A stretch of DNA of 20,069 bases from Dinochytrium kinnereticum. Lineage: Eukaryota > Chytridiomycota > Chytridiomycetes > Chytridiales > Chytridiaceae. Under the pieces are notes generated by a model. That model made no database searches. It saw only the letters and a program-made list of their open reading frames with translations, and was not told the origin of the DNA. The DNA lies in the NCBI GenBank assembly GCA_027604005.1, contig JADGJT010000325.1, positions 338 to 20,406 on the forward strand. Direction: 5' to 3'. Below, in pieces: positions 1-8,986 of the stretch. Each line of letters begins with the position of its first letter. Positions within the stretch are counted from its first letter, which is position 1. The translations under genes were made by a program, and so were the position numbers.

Positions 1-204
1 AAAGTGGTCGGGGGAAGTGATGAGGGGCTGGGTGATTTCAACATTCGTGGCATTATGGTCTCTGTGGCTTTCATGACCTCATGGTTGAAGTTGAATACGA
101 GGAGGTTTCGGGTCAGCCGCCGCTTGGGGATCTACCCTGTGAAGCAAATCTGTATTTCTTTTTTCTTTTTCTTCTTCTTCTTTTTCATTTCTTTTCTTTT
201 GTAA
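1..204 (+). other. possible 3' fragment of a gene at the left edge (uncertain)
   Basis: The first frame is open from base 1 to a TAA at 202-204, and its first 130 bases have mostly G or C third positions, unlike the T-rich DNA that follows. A second frame starting at an ATG at 81 gives an acidic stretch that also looks protein-like. Both frames then run into a pyrimidine tract and become strings of Phe and Leu, so neither is convincing beyond about base 150. This may be the last exon of a gene that begins outside the window. I recognise no family and the call is weak. Confidence 0.2.
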
Positions 205-520
205 GGATAGAGGTGGATATATCCTTGTACAATGATACATCTTTTTCTCACCATTTTTCGTGTTGCTTGTTGTTTCTTTTCTGCTTCTTTCCCTAACGTT
301 TTCTCGGTGCTTTTGATTTGTCCTTTTCTTCACGTTTCTCGTCGTTTTTTCCTGTTCTTTTTTCTCACGTTTCTCGGTGCTGCATCTTGGGTTTTCCTCT
401 CCTTTCCAGATTCCGATTCCCTCTTGGTTCTTGATGGTGTCCGGGGGGGGTTCTCTTTTCGTGATTTTTTTTTTCTTCTTGAGTTATGTCTTTCACTCAC
501 CTCATTTTCATCATTATACA
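150..520 (+). repeat. pyrimidine-rich low-complexity tract
   Basis: The plus strand is strongly enriched in T and C here, with repeated TTC/TTTC runs around 155-200, 300-370 and 450-480. It makes spurious open frames on both strands (Phe/Leu-rich on plus, Lys/Arg/Glu-rich on minus). I see no gene in it. Confidence 0.7.
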
Positions 521-2274
521 TTTTGCCTAGTTTCGTTGTGCCCGAGGGGATGGGATGTGTTCTGATGGAGAAACCCTCGTATCTGACCATTTGAATCTTG
601 TTAGTCTCATCAAAAGAATCACAACGGTCAAAGAGACGCCTTATGAGGACGCAAGGTGGGGTTGGGGGGGTTGGCGAGTGGGCGTTGAGGAAGGAGAGGG
701 ATTTGTTGAATTGACTTTGAACGATATTCGTAAAGGCGTTTGTGCGGTATGTGGTGAGAAGGGCTGAATGTTTTTTTTTGAGGTAGACCCCGTTTTGAGA
801 GACCTCACCTCTGTGCCTGTGGAGACGAGAAGGGAAAGATGGATCTTGTCTTGATGTGGAGTGGGCGTTTAGGGTTTGGTTTGTAAAAGGGATGCTTTCT
901 CGCTGAGGATGAATAGAAGCCCTCACCATCTCCATCACAACCGTCGATGCCTTACACTCTGTGTATCTTGTAACCACACTCAAGCGGCAAGCACCTAAAC
1001 GTGGTGATGATCTTGTTCCCACCCACTGAATCACCTTCTTCCATGTCCCTTACGGAGAAGATAACAACAGGAGGTAGGAATCAATCACATTGAGGGAGTT
1101 GCAAGCACAGCAACGTCTGGTCTGGTTTAACGTATACGTGACAAGGAAAGTGAAGCAACAAATGTCGCACACGCCTGTGAACGATATGTCGATAAAAGGA
1201 CGGCGAAGGGACGCGCTCGGTGTGGTTGGCTGTCGTGTTATCGAGGGCGTGTATTGGCATACTCAAGCACTCTTCTTCTATTTCTTTTCTTCTATTCATT
1301 TCATTTTCTTTTTTTTTTCGTTTGGTCCGGAGGTAAGACTGATGTGGGGAGAGTGACCGGCTTCAGCATTTGGGTCCGTAATTTCAGTGTTTTGGGGTGC
1401 CGAATTATGTGGGAGGGTTGTAAATGAGAGAGAGTCTTGGCTGGGACCACTCTTGAAATGAAATGATGATCGTTGCTTCTGGTTTCGGTGAAGTGAGAGG
1501 GCGAGGAAAGATGATTAGTGTCTTTTTTTTGTTCTCAGGCGCGTCGCCAAATACTCCCCAAAAGGGCATTCATTGCCCATCACTTTTAAAAGACCCCCCC
1601 CCCCCCTTTTCCCTTAACGTTTGGACATTTTAGTGACTTTTTGATTGCCTTTGCATTCTGAATCCGTTTTTGGATTGACTGGATGAAATGGTTGGCAGGA
1701 GAGTTAAACAGAACTCCTGGTTGTTGTTTAAGGGCGGGCAATATGGCCAGCAAATGGAACTAGGACGGTGATTGTGATGTTGTCTTGGTCCTTTGCGGTA
1801 ACTGTGTTGCTATCGTAGAATTCTGAGGCATGCTATTGGATTTCGTGCTAATAAAAGTGATAATGTAAGATATATAACGCACGGACTCTACTGTGAAATT
1901 CAGAGACTGATCTTTTCCCCGTCATTCAGGTGTCGAATGGAAGAAGGGATAGGTTAGGTGAGAGAGTCACTCTTAACAGTTACAGAGCAAAAAATGAAAA
2001 GGGAAGATTGTGAGATGGATGGACATGCTGCTGCTCCTCTGCCATGCCTACATCAACTTACACATGTTGAGTGAAGTAAACATGGCATCGTCATGACACC
2101 TAATGGCAGTGATCCACCGCCACCCACAACTCAAGACTCAGGAGTCTTCTGCACCACACGAGGTATTACTTTGACAAGACACCAGTCAAAGTATGAAAGA
2201 AAGACGACAAGTTGGCTATTCCATCCTTGACCCCGCCTTCATTCGAATCCTTTCCAGTGGAGAGGAAGCCCGTC
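521..2274. other. long intergenic region, no supported gene
   Basis: No open frame here has convincing protein character or matches a family I recognise. The longest, on the minus strand from 1034 to 330, is the complement of pyrimidine-rich DNA and is very rich in Lys, Arg, Ser and Thr. A plus frame at 555-767 is Gly/Trp/Glu-biased because of a G-rich stretch. A run of 13 C lies at 1594-1606. A TATATAA string lies at 1870-1876, about 400 bases before the first receptor start; it could be promoter sequence but is not well placed. The last few hundred bases presumably hold the promoter and 5' leader of that receptor gene. Confidence 0.5.
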
Positions 2275-3589
2275 ATGTCCTCTCTGGTCGTCCATTACGC
2301 TGCGCTGGGAGTGATCGGGGTGTCGGTGGTGGGGTCTACTTTAGTCATCTTGTCGACCATCTACCGGGGCAAATACAAGACCATTGGTGACAAGCTTTCC
2401 ATGGTTGGAGTTGTCTCTGATGCATGGATGTTTTAGGTGAAAGGTTCCCGCTCTACGTGTCTGTGATTGATCTTCTTTGGAGTTGCTCTCATTCTGTGGA
2501 CCATGCGCTATTTATTTTGGAGGGGGGGTACGCAGAAGATAGCACTGTATGTCGGGCTTTAGGGGCTACCTTGAATGTAAGTGGTTTTGTTGAAAGGATG
2601 TTGCTGTTTGTTTGGTTTTTGTTTGGTTTTGGCATTGGATCGGTTTAGCTACATCATAACCAATCAAACCTTTTTCCCCTGCTTGCTTCAGTTCTTTATC
2701 ATCTCTCAGATCATGCTGCTGAATATCATGGCTGCGTCCATGTTCCTCACAGTTTACAGAGGATGGGCACTCTCCTACGGCAAAGGAGACTGGATCCTCT
2801 TTGTCTTAACCTTTGGTGCCCCAGTCATCCACACTTCAATTGGATGTAAGTAGGGGTGTTCCTCTCTTTCAATCGTGAATGTAGCATCTTCTTAAACACA
2901 TTACAACAACCCATTGGTTTTGTACAGGGGTGGTTGGAACGTTTGGTCCGGACGCCTATTGGTGCTTTTTGAATCCGAACGTATCAGCAGGGCGTCTTTT
3001 TCTGGCAATCGGACTTGCTGTATCGGTGCTCTGCATTGCGCTGCCAGCTGTTTGGTAAGCAAAGAAACAAAACAAAACAAAAATGTTAACCAACTCATCC
3101 CACCCCTTCCTTCCCTTTCTATTTGATATAACAGCTATTACCTCATCTACCGTAAAATTGCAGAGACAAACCGCGATCTTGCTGTTATCAACTGCAACGC
3201 TTGGAATAGTTTGGATGAAGGGATGAGGAAGCAGATTTGCTCGACTCCTGGTAACGCCTTTTCCGATGAAAACGGCCGAGCTACCTCTGCGAATACCTCT
3301 GACGCTGTTACGGTGAAAACGAGGCTGATCATTGAAAAACTTTTACGTATGTGGAGCGCCATCACAGCATAATCTCCTTGTACTAAACATATCCTCAGAG
3401 TATGAACTTGTCCTCATCATCACCTTTTCGTCCCTGATTGTGTACTCGGCGATGGTGACTTTGCGAAAACCGATGGACGTCTGGGTGGCAGTTCTGGTTG
3501 TGGTCTGTTTTAATTCTTGTGGGTGGCTTAATGCTGCCGTGTTCTTATATCAGGATTGGAGAAAGAGGGGAGAGGGATTGATGGTTTGA
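2275..3589 (+). CDS. cAMP-receptor-like (class E) seven-transmembrane receptor, first tandem copy
   Basis: Probable G-protein-coupled receptor of the plasma membrane, 311 residues in six exons: 2275-2386, 2437-2576, 2692-2845, 2928-3054, 3135-3346 and 3399-3589. All introns are GT-AG and all phases join. Approximate membrane segments are residues 6-30, 42-66, 77-106, 117-136, 158-183, 250-270 and 275-300, with a long polar third cytoplasmic loop (184-248). Cys76 at the start of TM3 and Cys148 in the second outer loop (motif YWCFLNPN) are placed to form the usual receptor disulfide. Loop and TM patterns (RGWALSYGKGDW, TM7 FNSCGWLNA) resemble the Dictyostelium cAMP-receptor family (Dicty_CAR) and fungal relatives; that family link is recalled from pattern, and a Git3/GPR1-type assignment is the alternative. 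The ligand is unknown. The start is the first in-frame ATG and matches the start of the second copy at 4271. An out-of-frame ATG lies upstream at 2193. Confidence 0.82.
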
Positions 3590-4270
3590 GGAGGTGGGGA
3601 GGTGAGGGATGATGCCGTTGTTTTGTTGCTTGATTTTTTGGATTTCTTGTTTCTTTTCTTTTGTTGGGACCGATGAGACCTCATTATTATTATTTTTGGA
3701 GGCTGCCTGTCACGCGTCACTTGATGCTTATTATAACCATAATGATTGATTAAATCCTTAAATCAACTTACAGTCGTCTTTTTTAAAAAGTACCGTTTCG
3801 AATTTATGATGCAAAAAGAGTTCACAGTGAATCTTCAATAAAGAAGATATTCAATCTTGGGCATATCTCCAAAAACGCGGGTGCCAGTCACAGTTGCCTC
3901 TTCTCAGCCAGCCGATACCAATACTATGCTCTGCACAACAAGATATCTGTTTGCATCGTCTTAAAATTCCATTGGGATTTCTTGGAATTTGCTTGCTGGG
4001 TTTTTCAGCCAATCAGTATTATTTTGGAAGAAGAAAAATCCACAAAAAAGCAGCCGCAGGTAATTTGGGGTTTGAAAGATGTGTGTATGACAATGGACGC
4101 ATTCTGCAGGCACGACTGGAAAACCCCTTTAAACCTTCAAACCGCTTAAGCATTGCGCTTCTGCAACGACATAATCCGTTTGTTAACCACCAACACACCG
4201 CCACCTCCATTCCTTTCAGTTAACCACCAATACACCACCTCCTCCTCTCCACGGTCGCTGATGAACGGAG
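3590..4270. other. intergenic region between the tandem receptors, with a poly(A) signal and a short direct repeat
   Basis: A consensus AATAAA lies at 3837-3842, about 250 bases after the first receptor's stop, and could serve as its polyadenylation signal. Near the right end a 27-base CA/CC-rich unit occurs twice in direct orientation (4182-4208 and 4219-4245) with a few mismatches, 10 bases apart. It lies directly before the second receptor's start, in its probable 5' leader. An open frame at 3894-4223 lacks an ATG at its beginning and shows no family resemblance, so I do not call it. Confidence 0.5.
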
Positions 4271-5619
4271 ATGGCGCTAGCTGTCCATTACATCGCTCTT
4301 ACCGTGATAGGAGTCTCCATCGTGGGCTCTGCTTCGGTCATCGTGTCAACTGTTTACAGGGCAAAGTACAAGACTATTGGTGATGAGAGCCTCCCTTCTG
4401 AGCACATCTGCCTCCTTTTTTGTCATTATTTCTACAGTGCTTCTGGTTTTTTTCTGATATCTGGGTGAAACAGGCGAGCGGTTCCCACTGTACCTCTCAA
4501 CCATTGACCTGCTTTGGAGCTGCTCTCACTCTGTTGATCACGTCTTTTTCATCATGAATGGTGGCCACGCTGTGGGGTGTGTCGGTATCTCGGGGCTACT
4601 TTGAACGTAAATATGGTTTTGCATCTTCAGCTGTCATCGTGTTGCGACCGTGTTTGGACTGTTCCGTGGTTTCTCTTTAGCTAATTTGCATTGATCACCC
4701 ACACAGCTTTTCATCATTGCGCAAATGGTGTTGTTGAACATCATGGCCGCGTCCATGTTTCTCACTGTTTACAGGGGATGGGCTCTTTCCTATGGGAAAG
4801 GAGACTGGATACTGTTCATTACTACTTTTGGAATTCCAATCGTTCACACTGCAGTGGCGTGTAAGTCCGCTTTTGCGACGTGTGCTGCGCAGCTTAACCT
4901 TCTCGTATTTGTTTCCAGGGCTGGTTGGAGCGTTTGGTCCGGATGCTTACTGGTGTTTCTTAAACCCGAACGTCGAGGCTGGTCGTATATTCTTCCTGCT
5001 GGGGATGTCGTGCTCGCTGGTTTGCATTGCGCTGCCGGCTGTTTGGTATTAAGCCAAAGTCAGCCGTGTCCAATCTAATCTTTTCGAACAAAAAAAACAA
5101 AAACAACAGCTATTACCTCATCTACCACAAGATCGCTGAGGTAACTCGAAGCCTTGAGGTTCTCAACGAACATATCTCTGAATCATCCACACATGATGAC
5201 GGGAGAAGGTCTTTGTACCCTCCTCGTCGGAACGCGTCAACCCTCTCTCATGATAAGCGCCAACCCACCCCTTCTTCAGCCCTTGGGATTAACAACGGCG
5301 GCCATGTGACCACCAAGACAAGGATAATGATTGAGAAGCTCCTCCGTGAGTTGGCTCAACCCCATCACCAACTCTAGTTTGCTAACCTCGATTCAACCGA
5401 GCAGAATACGAGCTCGTTCTCATCATAACGTTTTCATCCCTGATTGTTTATGCCGCGATGATTAACACCAGGAGACCGATGGAGGAGTGGGTGGCAATCT
5501 TGGTGGTGGTTTGCTTCAATTCGTGTGGATGGCTTAATGCTGTCGTGTTCTTTGTGCAGGATTGGAGAAAGAGAAAGGATTTGAGAGAATTGGCAAGAAG
5601 CCACGGGGGTTCTCAGTAG
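4271..5619 (+). CDS. cAMP-receptor-like seven-transmembrane receptor, second tandem copy, with an apparent frameshift in exon 2
   Basis: Paralogue of the gene at 2275-3589 with the same six-exon plan: 4271-4379, 4474-4606, 4707-4860, 4919-5045, 5110-5345 and 5405-5619. Introns fall at the same positions and phases, all GT-AG. TM segments, the outer-loop YWCFLNPN motif and the TM7 FNSCGWLNA motif are conserved. The third cytoplasmic loop is different in sequence, longer and rich in Ser, Pro and Arg. Exon 2 is 133 nt, but the frame needs one base more or two fewer. Read straight, it meets a TGA at 4602-4604. The conserved TM3 start (CRYLGATLN, with the disulfide Cys) is present in a shifted frame from 4580. 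The break lies between about 4569 and 4580, next to a GGGG run at 4574-4577. All other exons are intact, so a sequence or assembly error or a very recent lesion fits better than an old pseudogene. The start is ATG 4271; another ATG at 4261 is out of frame. Confidence 0.75.
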
Positions 5620-6788
5620 GAGAAGTGTGGGCTCCTTAGCGAATTTGGCTCTTTTTGTTGTTGTTGTTGTGTGTGGGTGTTTCTGAACAAGTACTTTGGG
5701 CTGAGATTCTTTTTATTTTCTCTGGTATATTACTATTACGACTGTTTAACATTTACAAATATTCTCCTTTCTAAAGTTTTCGTGAATGTGGCGGACTCGG
5801 ATTTTTTGCTGAGACGAATCTCGCCTTTGGGAAGTTGGCCCAGACGAAAGATCATGCGCCAAACTCTGTTGCGACCTTTCTCTATTTGAAAATAAGGGTT
5901 GACTCGACACAAATTCATATAATTATTTATACATGTTAATCATTTAAATATTTACTAAAGCCTCCTGCAACGCATCGGAATGGCGGTTGAGTGGGGCCCA
6001 GCAAGAGATTCAGAATGCGGAAAGCTTTCAGGATATGCCAGAAGTGCGTCAGTATGTTTTGGGAGAGAGATGTTCGTGTGACGATTGCTTTTTCTCTCTG
6101 TTTCGATTGTGAGAAAAACCATTTGAGATATCATTGGACACAGTGAGGTCCTGGGAGGGCGAGCCAACTTATGGAGGCTATGCGAGAAGCCAAAGCAAAG
6201 ATGTCAAAGAGAATGGGATGAGAAGAACGAACGAAGGCAATCGTTCGTACGCTGAGCAACTAGCAGGTGAGGTTGGCAGCATCATGCGATGTAAGTTGGG
6301 TAGAATATTGCTGCCAAAGTGAATACTTTGAAGGTCAAGTAAATATCTAAAAGATATCACTCGGCAAGGCCTGACAAGAAGTTCGGTTGCAGAGGCGCTG
6401 GAGCAGGTGTTCTGGAAAGCTTCATGGTCAAGCATCTTCCTCGGAATATCTGCAAAATGAACTTATCCCATCCAATGAGGGAGCTGCACTGGGCAATGTG
6501 CTGACATTTCAGACGGGAACTTCCTTCACTCTTGAATCTTTCGCAACCTGCTGCTTGGTGACCGATTTTTCGTAATCCGAGATTTTTATCAATTGTCAGC
6601 ACTATAAAAAGGCAACCTTCAACTCCATCCTCCATCATTGTCGACGACAAGGCAGTTAAACATATCCCTTCCAGCGACGCTCACCCCCATTCATCCCGTC
6701 TGCACCCGCGAGCGAGGCGCTCATCCTCGGTGCTGAGAGTAGCAGTACGGAATCATCTTTTCGGCTGTTACCCCTCAGCACTTCGAGC
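5620..6788. other. intergenic region upstream of the F-box/ankyrin gene
   Basis: This holds the 3' flank of the second receptor, including a (TTG)n microsatellite at about 5650-5670, then about 700 bases of mixed sequence with only short overlapping frames on both strands. No frame between 5940 and 6600 has protein-like character over its length or recognisable motifs. The right part carries the promoter elements described separately. Confidence 0.45.
6472..6610 (+). promoter_or_regulatory. putative core promoter: CCAAT box and TATA box
   Basis: A CCAAT pentamer at 6472-6476 is followed about 130 bases later by TATAAAAA at 6603-6610. Transcription would begin about 25-35 bases further on, giving a leader of roughly 150 bases before the ATG at 6789. 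Spacing and orientation suit the F-box/ankyrin gene. This is inferred from motif and position only. Confidence 0.45.
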
Positions 6789-8270
6789 ATGTCAGGGTCC
6801 CGGCCATCTGCGACTGTTGCCTCATGCAGGGCCACCATTGCGCTGACCGACCTCCCCGTTGAGCTGATCCGGAGTATCGCGATTCTACTACACCCGCATG
6901 ATGTCCTCAAACTTCGGTTTCTCTCCCGATCTGTTCTCCATCTCTATGTGTTCCAGGACGCGGCTTTTGCATCGGAGAACCTCCACAATCTCATCCTCCC
7001 CTCGCCCTCCCATTCTCTTAACAAGAATTCCAGATCGCCTTCCCCAACTGCCACATCTTCTTCCACTCTTTCCTCTACATCGTCATCCCCTGCATCGCCC
7101 GATTCCGTCGACGAATTGTCATTGTCAGTAGGAGGACCTGAAGTCTCACTCGTCCCAACCGTCGCGCTGGATTGGGGCCGACTTGGGATCCACTATATGA
7201 CGGCCATGATCAGATTGCGGAACCTCACTTCTTCAACCTTTTCCTCCTTTATGGCTGTCCCGGTTGACGGGGTGTGGACCATACCTTCTCCGCTCTTACC
7301 AAGTCTTGCACATGGGAGGAGGGCTGCTCTGACGCACCAGATGACCGAGATGTTTCATCGAGCAACGGGTCGGATAGGAGAGGCCATGATTGCCATCCTG
7401 GATTCTCAGACTCCTTCCCCGGCGTTTGATGGTTCAGAAGCTGCTTTCAACACATGCGAGTCCGTGCCACCGACGACCATAATCTCTGCGGGGTTCGACC
7501 TTGAAGCGGACGACTTTTTTGCCATTCGATGGGCTGTCGCCATAGACAATGTTCATCTCGTTTCCACGTTGTTAGATAGAGTGGGGCCATTTGTCTTTTC
7601 TCCGAGCTCGAGCTGGTCACCCCTCCTTCAGCATCTCTTTCGACATGCCGTCAAGGCTGGCAGCCCCAAGGTCGTCCGCTTCCTTCTCTTCACTGGTCGT
7701 GTAGATCCCACAGCCGACGACGACCTTGCCATTCGTGATGCCTGCGAGAGAGGCTACCCCGAAGTTGTCCTCATCCTTCTCAAATTCTCGAACCCCCGCT
7801 ACCCGAAGGTTGACCCGGTGTCTCGAAGCAACTACGGCATGCGGATGGCCAGTCAAAATGGCCATGCGGAGGTCGTTAGAATATTGCTTGGAACTGGTCG
7901 GGTCCCACCTTGCGCACTTCACTGGCCAGCATCAAGGGGCCATGCTGAGATTGTTGGGATGCTAGTGGATACTGGGAGGATTGATCCAAGCAACGCTGTT
8001 GGGGGTGATGGGTCCGCGCTTGTTGAGGCTGCTGAAAATGGATTTGCTGAGGTTGTCGACTTGATTTTGGCTTCTGGAGTTGCTGATGGGGCGGCCGTTA
8101 ATGCGGCTTTGCTGTCTGCGGCTCTAAATGGACACTTGGAGGTTTGCAAGCTTTTGGTTTTTACACGGAAAGTCACATCTGCTGTTATGCCTGAACTCTC
8201 CTCTTGCCTTAAGAGGAATAAGGAGTTTGCTGACCAACTTATGCCGGTACTGATGGGTCAGGTGGTATGA
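6789..8270 (+). CDS. F-box-like and ankyrin-repeat protein
   Basis: Single-exon gene of 493 residues with no intron signal needed, unlike the receptor genes around it. Residues 17-65 (LTDLPVELIRSIAILLHPHD and following) have the F-box pattern: a Leu-Pro start, then two hydrophobic helices. F-boxes bind Skp1 in SCF ubiquitin ligases. Residues 71-105 are a Ser/Pro/Thr-rich linker. From about residue 245 to 460 there are six or seven diverged ankyrin units, visible as recurring NGHAEVVRILL, RGHAEIVGMLV, NGFAEVVDLIL and NGHLEVCKLLV segments; these normally form a protein-binding surface. The likely role is a substrate adaptor of a cytoplasmic or nuclear ubiquitin ligase; the substrate is unknown. 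The middle part (residues 120-240) is not recognisable. Large families with this domain order are, as I recall, common in chytrid genomes. A TATA box and CCAAT box lie upstream. Confidence 0.85.
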   Translation: MSGSRPSATVASCRATIALTDLPVELIRSIAILLHPHDVLKLRFLSRSVLHLYVFQDAAFASENLHNLILPSPSHSLNKNSRSPSPTATSSSTLSSTSSSPASPDSVDELSLSVGGPEVSLVPTVALDWGRLGIHYMTAMIRLRNLTSSTFSSFMAVPVDGVWTIPSPLLPSLAHGRRAALTHQMTEMFHRATGRIGEAMIAILDSQTPSPAFDGSEAAFNTCESVPPTTIISAGFDLEADDFFAIRWAVAIDNVHLVSTLLDRVGPFVFSPSSSWSPLLQHLFRHAVKAGSPKVVRFLLFTGRVDPTADDDLAIRDACERGYPEVVLILLKFSNPRYPKVDPVSRSNYGMRMASQNGHAEVVRILLGTGRVPPCALHWPASRGHAEIVGMLVDTGRIDPSNAVGGDGSALVEAAENGFAEVVDLILASGVADGAAVNAALLSAALNGHLEVCKLLVFTRKVTSAVMPELSSCLKRNKEFADQLMPVLMGQVV

Positions 8271-8986
8271 ATATATTGAAGTCGGATCGGCTGGGGGTTT
8301 GCTTATACAACACGACTCCCGCTTAAGCTTCGGAGGAGCTTGTAGTCTTATTTTGTGGATTCCCCCCGCATGTCCTCCCCCCCGCTTTTGTGAGTCTCTT
8401 TGGCGGCTCTGAGCTCCTATATCCCTTTAAAAACATACTCGTGCTTAGCCAACTGCCATTTCTCTATTAAACAAAATATATGGTCTTCATTCGCTCTATC
8501 TTTAATGAAGCATGTTTTTATCGAACCCCATGAATTTCTTACTGCGACATGAGCAATGTCAGTCTTCAATCCAATTGTTTCAAAATATGTTGGAAAAGGA
8601 AAGTCTGTATCATGCTTCCCGAAGAGTGTATCTCGGTCAAAAAACAGCATTCTCAATGTATATTCAACCAACAGAGGTGATTAATAAAGCTATCACGGTC
8701 ATTTTAATGATTTGAAAGTGTTCTTTTTGAGAATCTCGGAAAAGTTTTGATTTTTCAAGCCTATGTTAACTTAGGTAGTGCTTCATCAAAAAATGTGGCT
8801 CAATCAAGTAAAAGGTTGTGTGTTTAAACAAGGAAAGCATTAGGAACGTGATGGCAAAAGAGAATCAATGATACAAGAAGATATGACAGGTTTAACGAAT
8901 GGCAAACAAAGAGCAACTAAAAAGGTGATGAATGGAGAATAAAGTCAAAACCATTAAATAAAAAAGAAAGATGAAACAAGGCTACG
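8271..8986. other. convergent intergenic region, A+T-rich
   Basis: This lies between the 3' ends of the F-box/ankyrin gene and the minus-strand receptor. An AATAAA at 8683-8688 on the plus strand could be a distant polyadenylation signal for the F-box gene. A 67-residue plus frame at 8512-8715 begins with ATG but has no recognisable features. The overlapping minus frame at 8417-8671 lacks an ATG. I call no gene here. Confidence 0.5.

Noticed and set aside
555..767. 70-residue plus frame
   Set aside because: Its Gly/Trp/Glu bias comes from a G-rich stretch; there is no family resemblance and there are no splice partners.
330..1034. 234-residue open frame on the minus strand
   Set aside because: It is the complement of pyrimidine-rich DNA, is dominated by Lys/Arg/Ser/Thr, has no recognisable domain and ends within a low-complexity tract.
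1594..1606. C13 run as a structural or regulatory element
   Set aside because: A simple homopolymer in non-coding DNA, with nothing around it to support a function.
3894..4223. 109-residue plus frame between the class E-like genes
   Set aside because: It does not begin with ATG, has no motif, and lies in the probable promoter and leader of the next gene.
8417..8715. Overlapping short frames on both strands in A+T-rich DNA
   Set aside because: The minus frame lacks ATG, the plus frame has no features, and both lie between convergent 3' ends.
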